NCBI GenBank assembly: GCA_017303875.1
Contig: JAFLBP010000001.1
Span: forward strand, 124,001 to 188,000
Source of the DNA: Chitinophagales bacterium
Lineage (GTDB): Bacteria; Bacteroidota; Bacteroidia; Chitinophagales; Saprospiraceae
Length of the DNA stretch: 64,000 bases
Direction of reading: 5' to 3'
Below the pieces are notes generated by a model that had not been told where the DNA came from, made no database searches, and saw only the letters and a program-made list of their open reading frames with translations. The translations under genes and the position numbers were made by a program. This document shows, in pieces, positions 37,999 through 46,244 of this stretch. The first letter of the stretch is position 1. Each line of letters starts with the position of its first letter.

Positions 37999-38019
37999 TA
38001 ACACATACAAAGCAATAAC

Positions 38020-38835
38020 ATGAAGCACCTGCTGTTTTTCTTTTTTGCCTTCCATACGTTTTACCTCGCTGCCCAACCCGTCAAGGTTATTAGCTACAAC
38101 ATCCGCTTAGATAATAATGGTGATGGTCCCGACCGCTGGGCGCTGCGCAAGGAAGCATTTGCCAAACAGGTGCTTCAATGGCATCCCCATCTATTGGGCT
38201 TGCAGGAAGCAACACCTGTGCAAATACAATTTTTGGATAAAAACCTCAAAGGCTATGGCCGCTACGGCGTTGGGCGGGAAAACGGCGTCGACAAAGGCGA
38301 ATACAGCCCGATTTACTACGATACGACCCGTTTCAGCCTGCTGGAAGCGCGCACGCAGTGGCTTTCGCCTACGCCCGACACACCCGGCAAAGGCTGGGAT
38401 GCCGCCTGCGAACGCATACTGACCTTAGTCACGTTCCGGGATCGGAAAAGCGGCGACACCATATTGGTGGCCAATACGCATTGGGATCATGTGGGGAAAA
38501 TGGCGCGCCAGCAAAGCGCGGAAATTGTGGAACGCAACCTCGTGCCGGCCATGCAAACCGGGCGTCGGGTCATCTTCATGGGCGATCTGAACACCAAACC
38601 CGAAGAAGCGCCGGTACTGCACCTGAGCACTTTTTTGCAGGATGCATGTCCGCCTGCTCAAACCGAAGCTGGCACCTTCAACGGCTTCAAATTGGATCTG
38701 AAATCCTGGCCGCGTATAGATTATATCTGGCATTCGCCCAACAGCTGGAAAGTGCTGGAATACAAGGTACCGCAACCCAAAACCAAAGGCCGGCAACTGT
38801 CGGATCATTTTCCGGTGATGGTGCGCTTGAAGTAA
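38020..38835 (+). CDS. Secreted endonuclease/exonuclease/phosphatase family protein
   Basis: A 271-residue protein with a signal peptide ending LAAQ (~1-19). The DNase I/EEP fold is clear: VISYNIRLDNNGDGPDRW, LLGLQEAT (metal-binding Glu), ILVANTHWDHVG (catalytic His), VIFMGDLNTKP (Asp-Asn pair) and the C-terminal SDHFPVMVRL (Asp-His). Extracellular members act as nucleases or phosphodiesterases, for example on nucleic acid or phospholipid headgroups; the substrate is unknown. Its promoter and signal-peptide codons closely match those of the upstream esterase gene. Confidence 0.93.
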   Translation: MKHLLFFFFAFHTFYLAAQPVKVISYNIRLDNNGDGPDRWALRKEAFAKQVLQWHPHLLGLQEATPVQIQFLDKNLKGYGRYGVGRENGVDKGEYSPIYYDTTRFSLLEARTQWLSPTPDTPGKGWDAACERILTLVTFRDRKSGDTILVANTHWDHVGKMARQQSAEIVERNLVPAMQTGRRVIFMGDLNTKPEEAPVLHLSTFLQDACPPAQTEAGTFNGFKLDLKSWPRIDYIWHSPNSWKVLEYKVPQPKTKGRQLSDHFPVMVRLK

Positions 38836-38840
38836 AAATT

Positions 38841-38875
38841 CATCACTCATCACTTATCACTTATCACTCATCACT
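38841..38875. repeat. CATCACT(C/T)AT word array between convergent genes
   Basis: About five degenerate copies of CATCACTTAT fill the gap and run into the stop codon of the minus-strand gene. The same words occur at 13587-13618 and 13706-13735. Confidence 0.7.
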
Positions 38876-41372
38876 CCCCTAAATATTCTTCCAACCCCGG
38901 GCATTCTTTCAGACATTGTTTAAACGCCTGCGTATTTTTGTAGCGTTTTGCCCAGGTTTTGAACAAAGGCGAAGCCACACCGCCTTCACCGTCTCCATAT
39001 TCACTTTTGCGGCGCATATCCACCCACCGCGAACGGCGATCACATTCTGCCAGCATATAAAATGTACGGGCGGCGAGTTCCGGATCGGGCTTACAAGCTA
39101 AGGATTTTTGAAAATAACGGGCCGCTCGCGCGCAGCGATAAAACATCGCGCCGTAGCGCGCAGGGTCGGGGCGCGAGTTCAGGTAGGCCGGACTGCGACG
39201 GCGCCGCAACGGCTCGTCCGTATCGCTGATGCTCCGGTAATAGGTCAGCATGCTGCCCGCCCTACCCCAGTAAGAACAATGATACCAGGCATTGCCCAGC
39301 AGGTAGTAATTTTCGGCGCGTTTGGCAGGATTTTGCGCGGCTTCCTGCTCCAAACGAAACATTTTATCTACAATCTGATATTTATTCATACCCTGACCCG
39401 CCGCGCTCAGACTGTCGGCCGCAATGAAATTCCGGGAGCCGGTAATGTCAACCGTCCAGATAGCGCCAATGGCTGACCAGTAGCCGGTGTCCACTTTTGC
39501 AAAGGCATCGCGGGCGAAAGCCAGATCGCCCTCGCGCATGGCGTGCATGCCCATTAGTTCGTACAGTTCATCCGTACCTGGCGTGATCGTGCTGTCGGTG
39601 GCAGTATTAAACTCCTGCCATTCGCTGTAAACACCGTCCAGCTCTTCTGCTTGCAATCGTTGTGTGAGGTATTTTTCAAAAGGTGTTTTATCGGGCTTGT
39701 GCAACAATCGGTCGAGCGCTTCCAGGTCACTGCGTGAAGCGAGGTTGTCGTAAAAGGTAATAATGCCCTGATTGGTCCACATGTGATTGCTTTCCACGTA
39801 AACATAATTGCTGCTTCGGCCGAAAAGCAGGCCCGCACGGGGCACATCGCCGCGTTCCCAAAAAGCAAAACAAAGCGCCTGATGGATGCGCGCAATTTGT
39901 CGGGCCGGCTCGGCGAGCAAGCGGTGATGATTGCGAACATACAACAGCCGCTCATACAGCGCCTGCTGCACGGCTGGCTTGCGCACATCGGCGCGGTGCG
40001 GCAGCAGCAGCAACTCCTGGATTTTTTGCTGAAGCATGTACAGTTCGTTATTACCTGCGCGCAGTGCTTGCAGGGTGCGCCAGGATTGTTCATATTCCCC
40101 TTCCATGTATTGGAGGTGGGCCAGGGCCAGCGTCAGTAAGGGCGAGGGCTGTTTGCGCGCCTGCGCCTGCACAAATGCGCGCACTTCGCGCAGGTATTCG
40201 CGGTCGCGGACGGCAGCTTTGGCTCGCCAGCGATCCACCTTGCGGTCAAAATTTTCATCCCAGTCGTAATCCGGCATAAAGCTGTACCAGCCCGAACCGC
40301 CTGCAAAACGCGGCGTGAGCAGCCAGTTTTCGAGTTTATTGATTTCCCGGCTCAGCAGTAAGGGAAAATAAGGCGATTCAGGCGCTATTTCGGCCACACG
40401 GAGCAGGGACGGCAGGGCGCGGCCGGGATCGCGCATGGCGCTGAGGGTCAGTACCGCCGCACGCTCCCGGCGGGTTTGCGCATAGGCGATGCTTTGTTTT
40501 TCCAGTCCGCGCTGATACAACTGTACCACGCGGAAACGTTTGCTTTCGCAGCGGTCAAAAACCTGCGAGAGCTGGAAGTTGGCTTCGGCAGTATTGGGAT
40601 TGAGCTCGGCGATTTTAAGCAAAGCCCAGGCGGACACCACAGAACGATCTTTGCGCGGCTCAAAATTATCCCTGAAAATGTGGCGTATTGAATCCAGGTC
40701 TTCATCCCTGCCTAAATAAAACAGCGTATTGATGCGCTGATAGGCCCAGCGCTGTCGCAAAAAATCGTCGGGCGCGGCGCCGAGTTGCCGGGCAGCTTCA
40801 TCGGCTAAGCGCGGGAGGCGGAGGGTATCGCTGTTGTAAGCGGGCCAGTTGTAGCGGTTGTAATCCTCGGCCCAGGGGTCTTCATTAGACTCAAATTGCT
40901 GAAATTCAACTTGTTTTGCAAAATTAAAATACGCCATTGCCGCCGCGTTTTCCGGGCGTTGCAGGGCTTTTATAAAAGTATTGCCGGGTTTGTACTCGGT
41001 CAGCGTTTGTGTTTTCATCGCCGTCAGAAAGCCATCAGGGTTACCGTCGTACATGGCCTCGTAGACATCTTTAAACGCGACATTTTTCCCTAAATACGCC
41101 TGCCATTCCGTGCAGTTTTGTCGGTAATCCGAAAACACAATATCCGGTGTTCCACCCCACATCCAGCCATAGGAATTGTCGAATAAAAAGCTTTGTGTAA
41201 AGTAAAAAGGTCGCAATCCGATGCTGTCGTTGCCCAGTTCCGGATTAAAAAAAGCCATATTGGTATCGCCAAAATCAGGACCGTAGTAACAGGAGTTGAC
41301 GCGGTTGCAGGGGCTTCCGGCAAAGAAGGCCATACTAAAAACCGGCAACAGCCGCAGGAATAAGGTTTTCAT
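38871..41372 (-). CDS. Large secreted alpha-helical repeat protein, unrecognised (pairs with 41335-42444)
   Basis: An 833-residue protein with a short signal peptide (~1-18). Its Cys-rich mature start (SPCNRVNSCYYGPDFGD) is followed by aromatic blocks (FFNPEL, FYFTQSFLFDNSYGWMWGG, NCTEWQAYLG). From ~140 to the end it is almost all alpha-helical, with TPR/solenoid-like pairs (AWALLKIAELNPNTAEANFQLSQVFD, FYMLAECDRRSRW). No catalytic motif is seen. I recall Bacteroidota hypothetical proteins opening with CxxxP-type Cys/aromatic motifs, but no assigned function. It is the second gene of a pair: its start lies inside the upstream lipoprotein gene (38-bp overlap, different frame), so the two are translationally coupled and probably work together. 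Confidence 0.8.
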   Translation of the reverse strand: MKTLFLRLLPVFSMAFFAGSPCNRVNSCYYGPDFGDTNMAFFNPELGNDSIGLRPFYFTQSFLFDNSYGWMWGGTPDIVFSDYRQNCTEWQAYLGKNVAFKDVYEAMYDGNPDGFLTAMKTQTLTEYKPGNTFIKALQRPENAAAMAYFNFAKQVEFQQFESNEDPWAEDYNRYNWPAYNSDTLRLPRLADEAARQLGAAPDDFLRQRWAYQRINTLFYLGRDEDLDSIRHIFRDNFEPRKDRSVVSAWALLKIAELNPNTAEANFQLSQVFDRCESKRFRVVQLYQRGLEKQSIAYAQTRRERAAVLTLSAMRDPGRALPSLLRVAEIAPESPYFPLLLSREINKLENWLLTPRFAGGSGWYSFMPDYDWDENFDRKVDRWRAKAAVRDREYLREVRAFVQAQARKQPSPLLTLALAHLQYMEGEYEQSWRTLQALRAGNNELYMLQQKIQELLLLPHRADVRKPAVQQALYERLLYVRNHHRLLAEPARQIARIHQALCFAFWERGDVPRAGLLFGRSSNYVYVESNHMWTNQGIITFYDNLASRSDLEALDRLLHKPDKTPFEKYLTQRLQAEELDGVYSEWQEFNTATDSTITPGTDELYELMGMHAMREGDLAFARDAFAKVDTGYWSAIGAIWTVDITGSRNFIAADSLSAAGQGMNKYQIVDKMFRLEQEAAQNPAKRAENYYLLGNAWYHCSYWGRAGSMLTYYRSISDTDEPLRRRRSPAYLNSRPDPARYGAMFYRCARAARYFQKSLACKPDPELAARTFYMLAECDRRSRWVDMRRKSEYGDGEGGVASPLFKTWAKRYKNTQAFKQCLKECPGLEEYLGE

Positions 41373-42444
41373 AGCCCGTAGTTTTGGTAGAGTCCCAGTC
41401 GAAAATAAGTAAACGGCCGTCGCCGGCTAAGAGTGGTTTCAGTCGTGGCAGTACGCTCAACACTTGTTCCGGCGTGGCCTGATCGAGTCGTATCAGGTCG
41501 CCTTCCCGAAGAAAGTCATTGCCAATGGTTTCGTCGCGCCGCACCTGGAAAATATTGTTGCCCAGGGCTTTATACAAGGTTGTATCACCCGACGCCGGCG
41601 CGTCCCAGTTGCTCAGCAGGCCCCTGAATGCACCGCTCCGAAACCATGCGCCCCAGTTGAAGGCCGGCAGCGCAATATCCAAAGGTATAGGATAATCCGA
41701 TTGATTTTTGACATATCCTTCCACCAATTGCGGATCAAAGATGGCGTTGCGCGCGCTGGTATCTTTTGGGCTGGCTACATTGTAACACATCAGGGTGCCG
41801 CGATCGACGGGCGGCACACCGTTTTGTTGGCGCTCGCGAAACTGGTGCAGGCGAATGGTGCAGCTCAGGCGGCGGTTTTGGGCCAGGTAATCTTGTTTGA
41901 ACACTTTTAAAAAACGAAAATAGGCATCGCGGGTGGCGGGCGTCCAGTCGCAATCAATCTGCACTTCCGGAATCATGCGTTGGCGCCAGTCAATTACAAA
42001 GCTGTCGCGTTGCTCGCGCAAAACCGATTTCACCTCCGGCGTTGCATTATCGAGCGCATGGCCCCAGACGCGCTCGCCGAGGTAGTACGTGCGTTTGTAT
42101 ATGCGGCGCGCGACACGCGCTGCGAGGGTGTCAATTTGTCCGCCACTCAATTGTGTAAACACCCGGTTAGTGATAAAGACCACGGGCGCCACCGGCCGGT
42201 CGAAGGTGACATATTCTAGATTTGTTTCACCAACGGGAATGGCGTCATTATGGCCGGCGCTGTAATCCACATCAAAAAGGCGCAGGTACAGCGGCTCCGT
42301 TTTGGGACTGAAGCGCGCCATTGCAGCCGATTGTACATCCTCGCTGCTCAGGGTGGTTTTCCAATAATAAAAGGAAACCGGAGGCGGGTCGGCACGGCGG
42401 CAGGCCAAAAGTGGGAGGAAAAGGAATAAGTAGTGGAGCTTCAT
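41335..42444 (-). CDS. Lipoprotein with predicted TIM-barrel (DUF3142-like)
   Basis: A 369-residue predicted lipoprotein: the leader ends LPLLACRR, with the lipobox Cys at ~15. The opening VSFYYWKTTLSSEDVQSA and the block MIPEVQIDCDWTPATRDAYFRFLK (Asp-rich strand end, then helix) resemble DUF3142-type proteins, which are predicted TIM barrels related to glycoside hydrolases. Further barrel-like strands are LYLRLFDVDYS, RGTLMCYNVAS, DIALPAFNWGAWF and LLIFDWDST. Any catalytic role is inference; the acidic residues in QIDCDW are candidates. It is first in a minus-strand pair and overlaps the helical-repeat gene by 38 bp. Confidence 0.75.
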   Translation of the reverse strand: MKLHYLFLFLPLLACRRADPPPVSFYYWKTTLSSEDVQSAAMARFSPKTEPLYLRLFDVDYSAGHNDAIPVGETNLEYVTFDRPVAPVVFITNRVFTQLSGGQIDTLAARVARRIYKRTYYLGERVWGHALDNATPEVKSVLREQRDSFVIDWRQRMIPEVQIDCDWTPATRDAYFRFLKVFKQDYLAQNRRLSCTIRLHQFRERQQNGVPPVDRGTLMCYNVASPKDTSARNAIFDPQLVEGYVKNQSDYPIPLDIALPAFNWGAWFRSGAFRGLLSNWDAPASGDTTLYKALGNNIFQVRRDETIGNDFLREGDLIRLDQATPEQVLSVLPRLKPLLAGDGRLLIFDWDSTKTTGYENLIPAAVAGF

Positions 42445-42564
42445 TGAAATGCGGAATCTCCCTTCCTCTCAGGGAGGGTCGGGGTGGGTTGCGGAGTGCG
42501 GAATGCAGGGTTCGGAAATGTAGCGTTTGGATAGATTTTTTAGTGTGTGTTTGGGCTGTTTTAT

Positions 42565-42572
42565 TATTTTTG
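42565..42572 (+). promoter_or_regulatory. -7 box TATTTTTG for the TonB_C protein gene
   Basis: A full TAnnTTTG match 47 nt before the ATG at 42620. A TTTG lies upstream at 42550-42553 at shorter than usual spacing. Confidence 0.55.
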
Positions 42573-42619
42573 CACAAGCATTTAATCAATGCATTTTCAA
42601 AAATAAAAAAATTGCAACT

Positions 42620-43057
42620 ATGAAAAAGCTTTCATTCCTTTTTATTGTTACGCTGTTTTATAGCCTAACAACATCTGCCCAGTCCAGTTCAGGCCTGCCT
42701 GTTATTGACTACAGTAAAACCGGGTTTGATTCAACAGCGGTATTTGAAATCTTCAATGTTGAAAAAATTCCGGTTTTCCCTGGTGGTGAAGCCGCTATGT
42801 TTCAGTTTATCAGCACCAACCTTGTTTACCCAGACAGCGCACAGGTTAATAACGTAGAAGGAGTAGTTGCATTGAGCATGGTTATTGAAAAAGATGGCAG
42901 TCTGAGCGACATCAAAGTACTTAAAGATATTGCTTATGGCTGTGGCGAAGCGTCTATTGCGATGGTCAAAAAAATGCCCAAATGGATGCCGGGTCAAATA
43001 CAAGGGACAAGAATACGTACACGCTATGTGATGCCGATAAGATTTAAATTGAAATAA
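42620..43057 (+). CDS. Small secreted TonB C-terminal-domain protein
   Basis: A 145-residue protein. The ATG at 42620 gives a signal peptide ending TSAQ; the upstream ATG at 42527 precedes the promoter box and is rejected. Residues ~50-145 match the TonB_C fold: PVFPGGEAAMFQFISTNLVYP, EGVVALSMVIEKDGSLSDIKV, GCGEASIAMVKKMPKWMPGQ, and the end RYVMPIRFKLK. Unlike a true TonB it has no membrane anchor or Pro-rich span, so it should be periplasmic. Such stand-alone domains may bind receptor TonB boxes or peptidoglycan; the role is unproven. A longer relative lies at 52881. Confidence 0.85.
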   Translation: MKKLSFLFIVTLFYSLTTSAQSSSGLPVIDYSKTGFDSTAVFEIFNVEKIPVFPGGEAAMFQFISTNLVYPDSAQVNNVEGVVALSMVIEKDGSLSDIKVLKDIAYGCGEASIAMVKKMPKWMPGQIQGTRIRTRYVMPIRFKLK

Positions 43058-43196
43058 CGCCTTGATTTTCAATATTCAACCGCCTTCGGGGTTGAATGTT
43101 AAAAAGTCGGGAGTATGCCCCAGGTGCATCCTGGACGTGCAGCGTTAAAATTGTTTTAAGGTCTGCGTATTGCTGTACATCACTTCGCCCCTTTTC

Positions 43197-43204
43197 TACT
43201 TTTG
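43197..43204 (+). promoter_or_regulatory. -7 box TACTTTTG upstream of repeat copy 2
   Basis: A full TAnnTTTG match with a TTG 24 nt upstream (43170-43172). Transcription would begin near 43211, so the 108-bp repeat starting at 43216 would form nearly the whole leader of the lipoprotein mRNA. Confidence 0.6.
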
Positions 43205-43215
43205 CCTAAATTTTT

Positions 43216-43323
43216 TATAGCCACCGCGAAGTGGATGTGAAAATTGCATTCTTGCAATCCTTTGAAAATCAGAATGAAAGCATCCATCAATCTTCAAATC
43301 CACCCAAATCCGGGTATAATTTC
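43216..43323 (+). repeat. 108-bp dispersed repeat, copy 2 (leader of lipoprotein gene)
   Basis: 93 of 108 positions match 28263-28370 with no gaps. It ends 10 bp before the ATG at 43334 and begins 11 bp after a consensus -7 box. Confidence 0.85.
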
Positions 43324-43333
43324 CAATCAAACA

Positions 43334-44134
43334 ATGAAACCACGCCCTACGCTGCTGCTCGCGCTTTTTGCCCTTGCCCTTCAGGCCTGTCAGAACAGTT
43401 CCCCTACCCCACCGGCCCCGGTGCCCAATGGCGAGGCAATTCTGAAACATAAATACTGGGTTTCAAAGGAATTTAGCGACGCCTTGCTCAAGGAAATAGT
43501 GGCAGATACCCTGAACAGCATCCCCTGCTCCGAACTGATTTTTACAGAAAAAGATACCCTGCTCCTGACCGCCTGCATGTCGGATGCCGGTCGGGCAACT
43601 TTTAAAGCCACTGGCCCGAATACCCTCGATATTGCCCTGGAAGGTATGGAAAATGAGCCGGTCAAGGCCATATTTGAAGCGCGCACAGGCGTATTGACAC
43701 TCCATTTCCCGGGTGATTCTACCGGCGCCGGTCGACTACAACTCGTGGCCCGCGATGAAATTACTCTTGGCAAAAATGACTTTGATGGTACCGTAAAACT
43801 CGCACGCCTGCGCCTGTCCGGCACCTACAAGGCTCTGGAAGCTAAAGCTAAAGCGCCACAAATTACCCTGAACCAGGACGGTAGCCACATCGGCCTGAGC
43901 AAGGATTTTGACCGCTACGAACCCTGGCCTGCTGGCGTGGGCGGCTACATAGAAGCACGCAAAAACCTGATGTACCTCGAAAACAAGGGTAAAGAACCTG
44001 GCTGGAATGCGCTGGCCTGGCAATTGCGTGGCGATACACTTCGGCTTTGGGAAACCAAAAACATCGGCAAGCCCGATGAAATGCCCGAGTATCAAATCAC
44101 AAGCCTATTGGGAACCTACCTCAAACAACGATAA
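43334..44134 (+). CDS. Lipoprotein of unknown function
   Basis: A 266-residue predicted lipoprotein. The ATG at 43334 starts a leader ending LALQAC (lipobox Cys ~19) followed by a Ser/Pro/Thr-rich linker; the longer frame from 43244 would be translated from the repeat and is rejected. The mature part is mainly beta (ELIFTEKDTLLLTAC, NTLDIALEGM, GVLTLHFPGD, ITLNQDGSHIGLS, GDTLRLWETKN) and may form one or two beta-barrel/lipocalin-like folds. No known family recognised. It has its own promoter. Confidence 0.75.
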   Translation: MKPRPTLLLALFALALQACQNSSPTPPAPVPNGEAILKHKYWVSKEFSDALLKEIVADTLNSIPCSELIFTEKDTLLLTACMSDAGRATFKATGPNTLDIALEGMENEPVKAIFEARTGVLTLHFPGDSTGAGRLQLVARDEITLGKNDFDGTVKLARLRLSGTYKALEAKAKAPQITLNQDGSHIGLSKDFDRYEPWPAGVGGYIEARKNLMYLENKGKEPGWNALAWQLRGDTLRLWETKNIGKPDEMPEYQITSLLGTYLKQR

Positions 44135-44195
44135 ATCACAACTGTCTTCGTTTCTGAACCAACTTTACTTTGTAAATCTTCAAATATCCTGAACC

Positions 44196-45560
44196 ATGAT
44201 TGTTTTTGGACACTACGCCATCTCGACCCGAACCATCCGCCCCGACGAATTACCCATGAACATGCAGCCGCCGCCAGGCGCCCAGGTTCAAAAAATCGTA
44301 CGGGTTGCCCACCTGTTCTGGATTCCTTTTTTTCCGTTTGAAAAGATCTGGTCGCTGCGCCAGAACGGACAACTCCAACGCCTGCAACCGGGCATCACGC
44401 AGACGCTCGATCAGATGTTTGGCCCCGTAAGTACGCCCTGGTATGCGTTTAGCGGGCCATTGCTCTTGGTTGCCGCTTTTATCGTTTTCCAAATCAACAG
44501 TATGTTGGAAAGCCGACGGGCAACAGCTTTTCATCAGGAAATAATGAGCAAGACATACAAGGATGCCCTCGCTAAAATTGACACCCCGCAGCAAAATGAT
44601 TATTACCAGTTTAAAACGGAATCAAGATGGGTGCCGGGCAAACTCAGAAGTGCGGGGGCTGATTCGCTGACACTCCTTTTAGGTGAAACACAGCAATATG
44701 AAATGGACAATTCTGTCCTCATTGGCTATTTCATGAACCCCAATGCCTTAGTCTGGGCGCACACCATCGCCAAAAGCGACCTGAAAAAAAGCTGCGCCAT
44801 GGGCGATGGAAGCGCGACCGCGCAAACGCTTTTTCTAAATGGCGCCTTTCAAAACCAGGCGCTTACCATCAAGGATATCAGACGCCTCGATCCCACAAAG
44901 TATAATATTGAATACAAAGACGAAACTGCAGCCGCAGACGTACAAAAGGCGCTAAAGGGGTTTATGAAAAAAAGTACAGATGTTAATGCCTCGCTCGCCA
45001 TGCTGGATTCGGCCTCAATCAATTACCTGAATACCATGCTGGTTACTGCAAAAAGCGGCGATTTTCAAAAAATCAAAGCATTTATGAACGAGGGCAATCA
45101 CCATCTGACGACCTATAAAAACATGGTATACACCTACTTCGTTTACCTCAAAGCAGGCAGCAATACCGGCAAACAAAAAACGGATCTTAAAGACTACGCT
45201 TTCTTCCTCAAGCTACTCAGCCAGGGTTTATGGCGGGTGGATTTTGAAAAAGACAAAAAAGTAATGGAAAATGCTGAATTTGGAGAAGTCACCTTTTCCA
45301 AACCAACGGAGGCGAAAATAAGGGTAAAAATGCTTTCCGATCAACTGTCCCGCTCGGAAGTTATACCTTTTGATATCGTGCTGCATCAGGAAAACGGGAC
45401 CTGGAAAATAAACCTGCTTTCCACTTATGAATACACCGATATCCAGATTGCACGCGGTATTTCCGGCATGAACCGGAACAAAGAATACCGAAAAATGGTG
45501 CTTGATGAACTCCGGGGAACAGACAACAAAATCGAGATTGGGCCTGAATGGGCTTATTAA
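44196..45560 (+). CDS. Membrane protein of unknown function
   Basis: A 454-residue protein. The N-terminal ~80 residues hold a conserved-looking segment (RVAHLFWIPFFPFEKIWSLR) and one clear transmembrane helix (~87-107, GPLLLVAAFIVFQI). The remaining ~340 residues are soluble, with a small SH3-like piece (~120-180) and a mixed alpha/beta C-terminus (~340-430, VDFEKDKKVMENAEFGEV, TWKINLLSTYEY). I do not recognise the family. It starts a run of closely spaced genes: the next small membrane gene begins 11 bp after its stop, suggesting an operon of three. A TACTTTG element lies 23 nt before the ATG. Confidence 0.75.
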   Translation: MIVFGHYAISTRTIRPDELPMNMQPPPGAQVQKIVRVAHLFWIPFFPFEKIWSLRQNGQLQRLQPGITQTLDQMFGPVSTPWYAFSGPLLLVAAFIVFQINSMLESRRATAFHQEIMSKTYKDALAKIDTPQQNDYYQFKTESRWVPGKLRSAGADSLTLLLGETQQYEMDNSVLIGYFMNPNALVWAHTIAKSDLKKSCAMGDGSATAQTLFLNGAFQNQALTIKDIRRLDPTKYNIEYKDETAAADVQKALKGFMKKSTDVNASLAMLDSASINYLNTMLVTAKSGDFQKIKAFMNEGNHHLTTYKNMVYTYFVYLKAGSNTGKQKTDLKDYAFFLKLLSQGLWRVDFEKDKKVMENAEFGEVTFSKPTEAKIRVKMLSDQLSRSEVIPFDIVLHQENGTWKINLLSTYEYTDIQIARGISGMNRNKEYRKMVLDELRGTDNKIEIGPEWAY

Positions 45561-45571
45561 AAGCATCTGCT

Positions 45572-45766
45572 ATGAATAATAGTCTTCGCGCTTTTCTAAT
45601 TGTTGTGCTAATCGTCTTCACAACCATCCGCCTCATCTATCGCTTATCAACCGGTGATGGTGGTTTGTGGTCAGCAATAGTGATTGTTGCTCCTGCTCTG
45701 GTCTTAATTGTCGTCTTTTTACGCCTGACCAATCGGAGAAAAAAACAAAAAGACTGGGATCTTTAA
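45572..45766 (+). CDS. Small two-helix membrane protein
   Basis: A 64-residue protein with two hydrophobic helices (SLRAFLIVVLIVFTTIRLIY and LWSAIVIVAPALVLIVVFL) and a basic C-terminus (RLTNRRKKQKDWDL). The ATG at 45572 avoids overlap with the previous gene; an in-frame ATG at 45548 is possible. No known family. The stop is 9 bp before the PH-domain gene. Confidence 0.65.
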   Translation: MNNSLRAFLIVVLIVFTTIRLIYRLSTGDGGLWSAIVIVAPALVLIVVFLRLTNRRKKQKDWDL

Positions 45767-45775
45767 GCCGCTATC

Positions 45776-46195
45776 ATGGAGAAACCAATGGTATTTCGCT
45801 CTAAAATCGGCCTGGAAATTCTGTTGCCGGTTTGCCTTATTTTTGGCGTCGTGGCCTATGCAATGTTGTTTGCGGGAAAGGTGAGTTGGCCGGGACTGCT
45901 GATTGTGCTATGCGGCGCAACATTCGTCTTTTACACCTTGTGGAATATCATTTATACGATTAAGGACGGACAACTGCACATCCGCTGCGGATTTTTCCGC
46001 TATCCACCAGTTTCCATCCGGGAAATCAAGCAGGTAAAAAAAACCAATAACCCTTTGAGTGCGCCGGCAGCTTCGCTGGACCGATTGGAAATAAGGGTGG
46101 GCAGACAGGTAATGCTGGTGTCGCCCAAAGACAAACAAGGATTTATCGAAGCCTTAAAATCTGTAAATCCGGAAATAATTTATCCTGAAAAATAA
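45776..46195 (+). CDS. Bacterial PH-domain membrane protein (bPH_4/SunI-like)
   Basis: A 139-residue protein with two N-terminal transmembrane helices (LLPVCLIFGVVAYAMLF and LLIVLCGATFVFYTLW). A cytosolic PH-like beta domain follows: YTIKDGQLHIRCGFFRYPPVSIREIKQVKKT, LDRLEIRVG, VMLVSPKDKQGFIEALK, ending NPEI. This pattern fits the bPH_4 (DUF1200) family. Related proteins include a Bacillus immunity protein against a self-made lantibiotic, but most are uncharacterised. It is last in the operon of 44196-46195. Confidence 0.85.
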   Translation: MEKPMVFRSKIGLEILLPVCLIFGVVAYAMLFAGKVSWPGLLIVLCGATFVFYTLWNIIYTIKDGQLHIRCGFFRYPPVSIREIKQVKKTNNPLSAPAASLDRLEIRVGRQVMLVSPKDKQGFIEALKSVNPEIIYPEK

Positions 46196-46196
46196 A

Positions 46197-46231
46197 GGTT
46201 GTGTTTCATTGCTAATGCATGAAACACAACC
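46197..46231 (-). terminator. Intrinsic terminator of pgk
   Basis: A perfect 13-bp stem (46197-46209 with 46219-46231) with a 9-nt loop. On the minus strand it is followed by TTTATTTTT. It sits between convergent genes and may also stop plus-strand transcripts, though no T-run follows on that side. Confidence 0.85.
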
Positions 46232-46244
46232 CAGAATAGTACAT

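Noticed and set aside
43244..43333. N-terminal extension of the lipoprotein gene
   Set aside because: It would translate the 108-bp dispersed repeat; the internal ATG at 43334 gives a proper lipoprotein leader.
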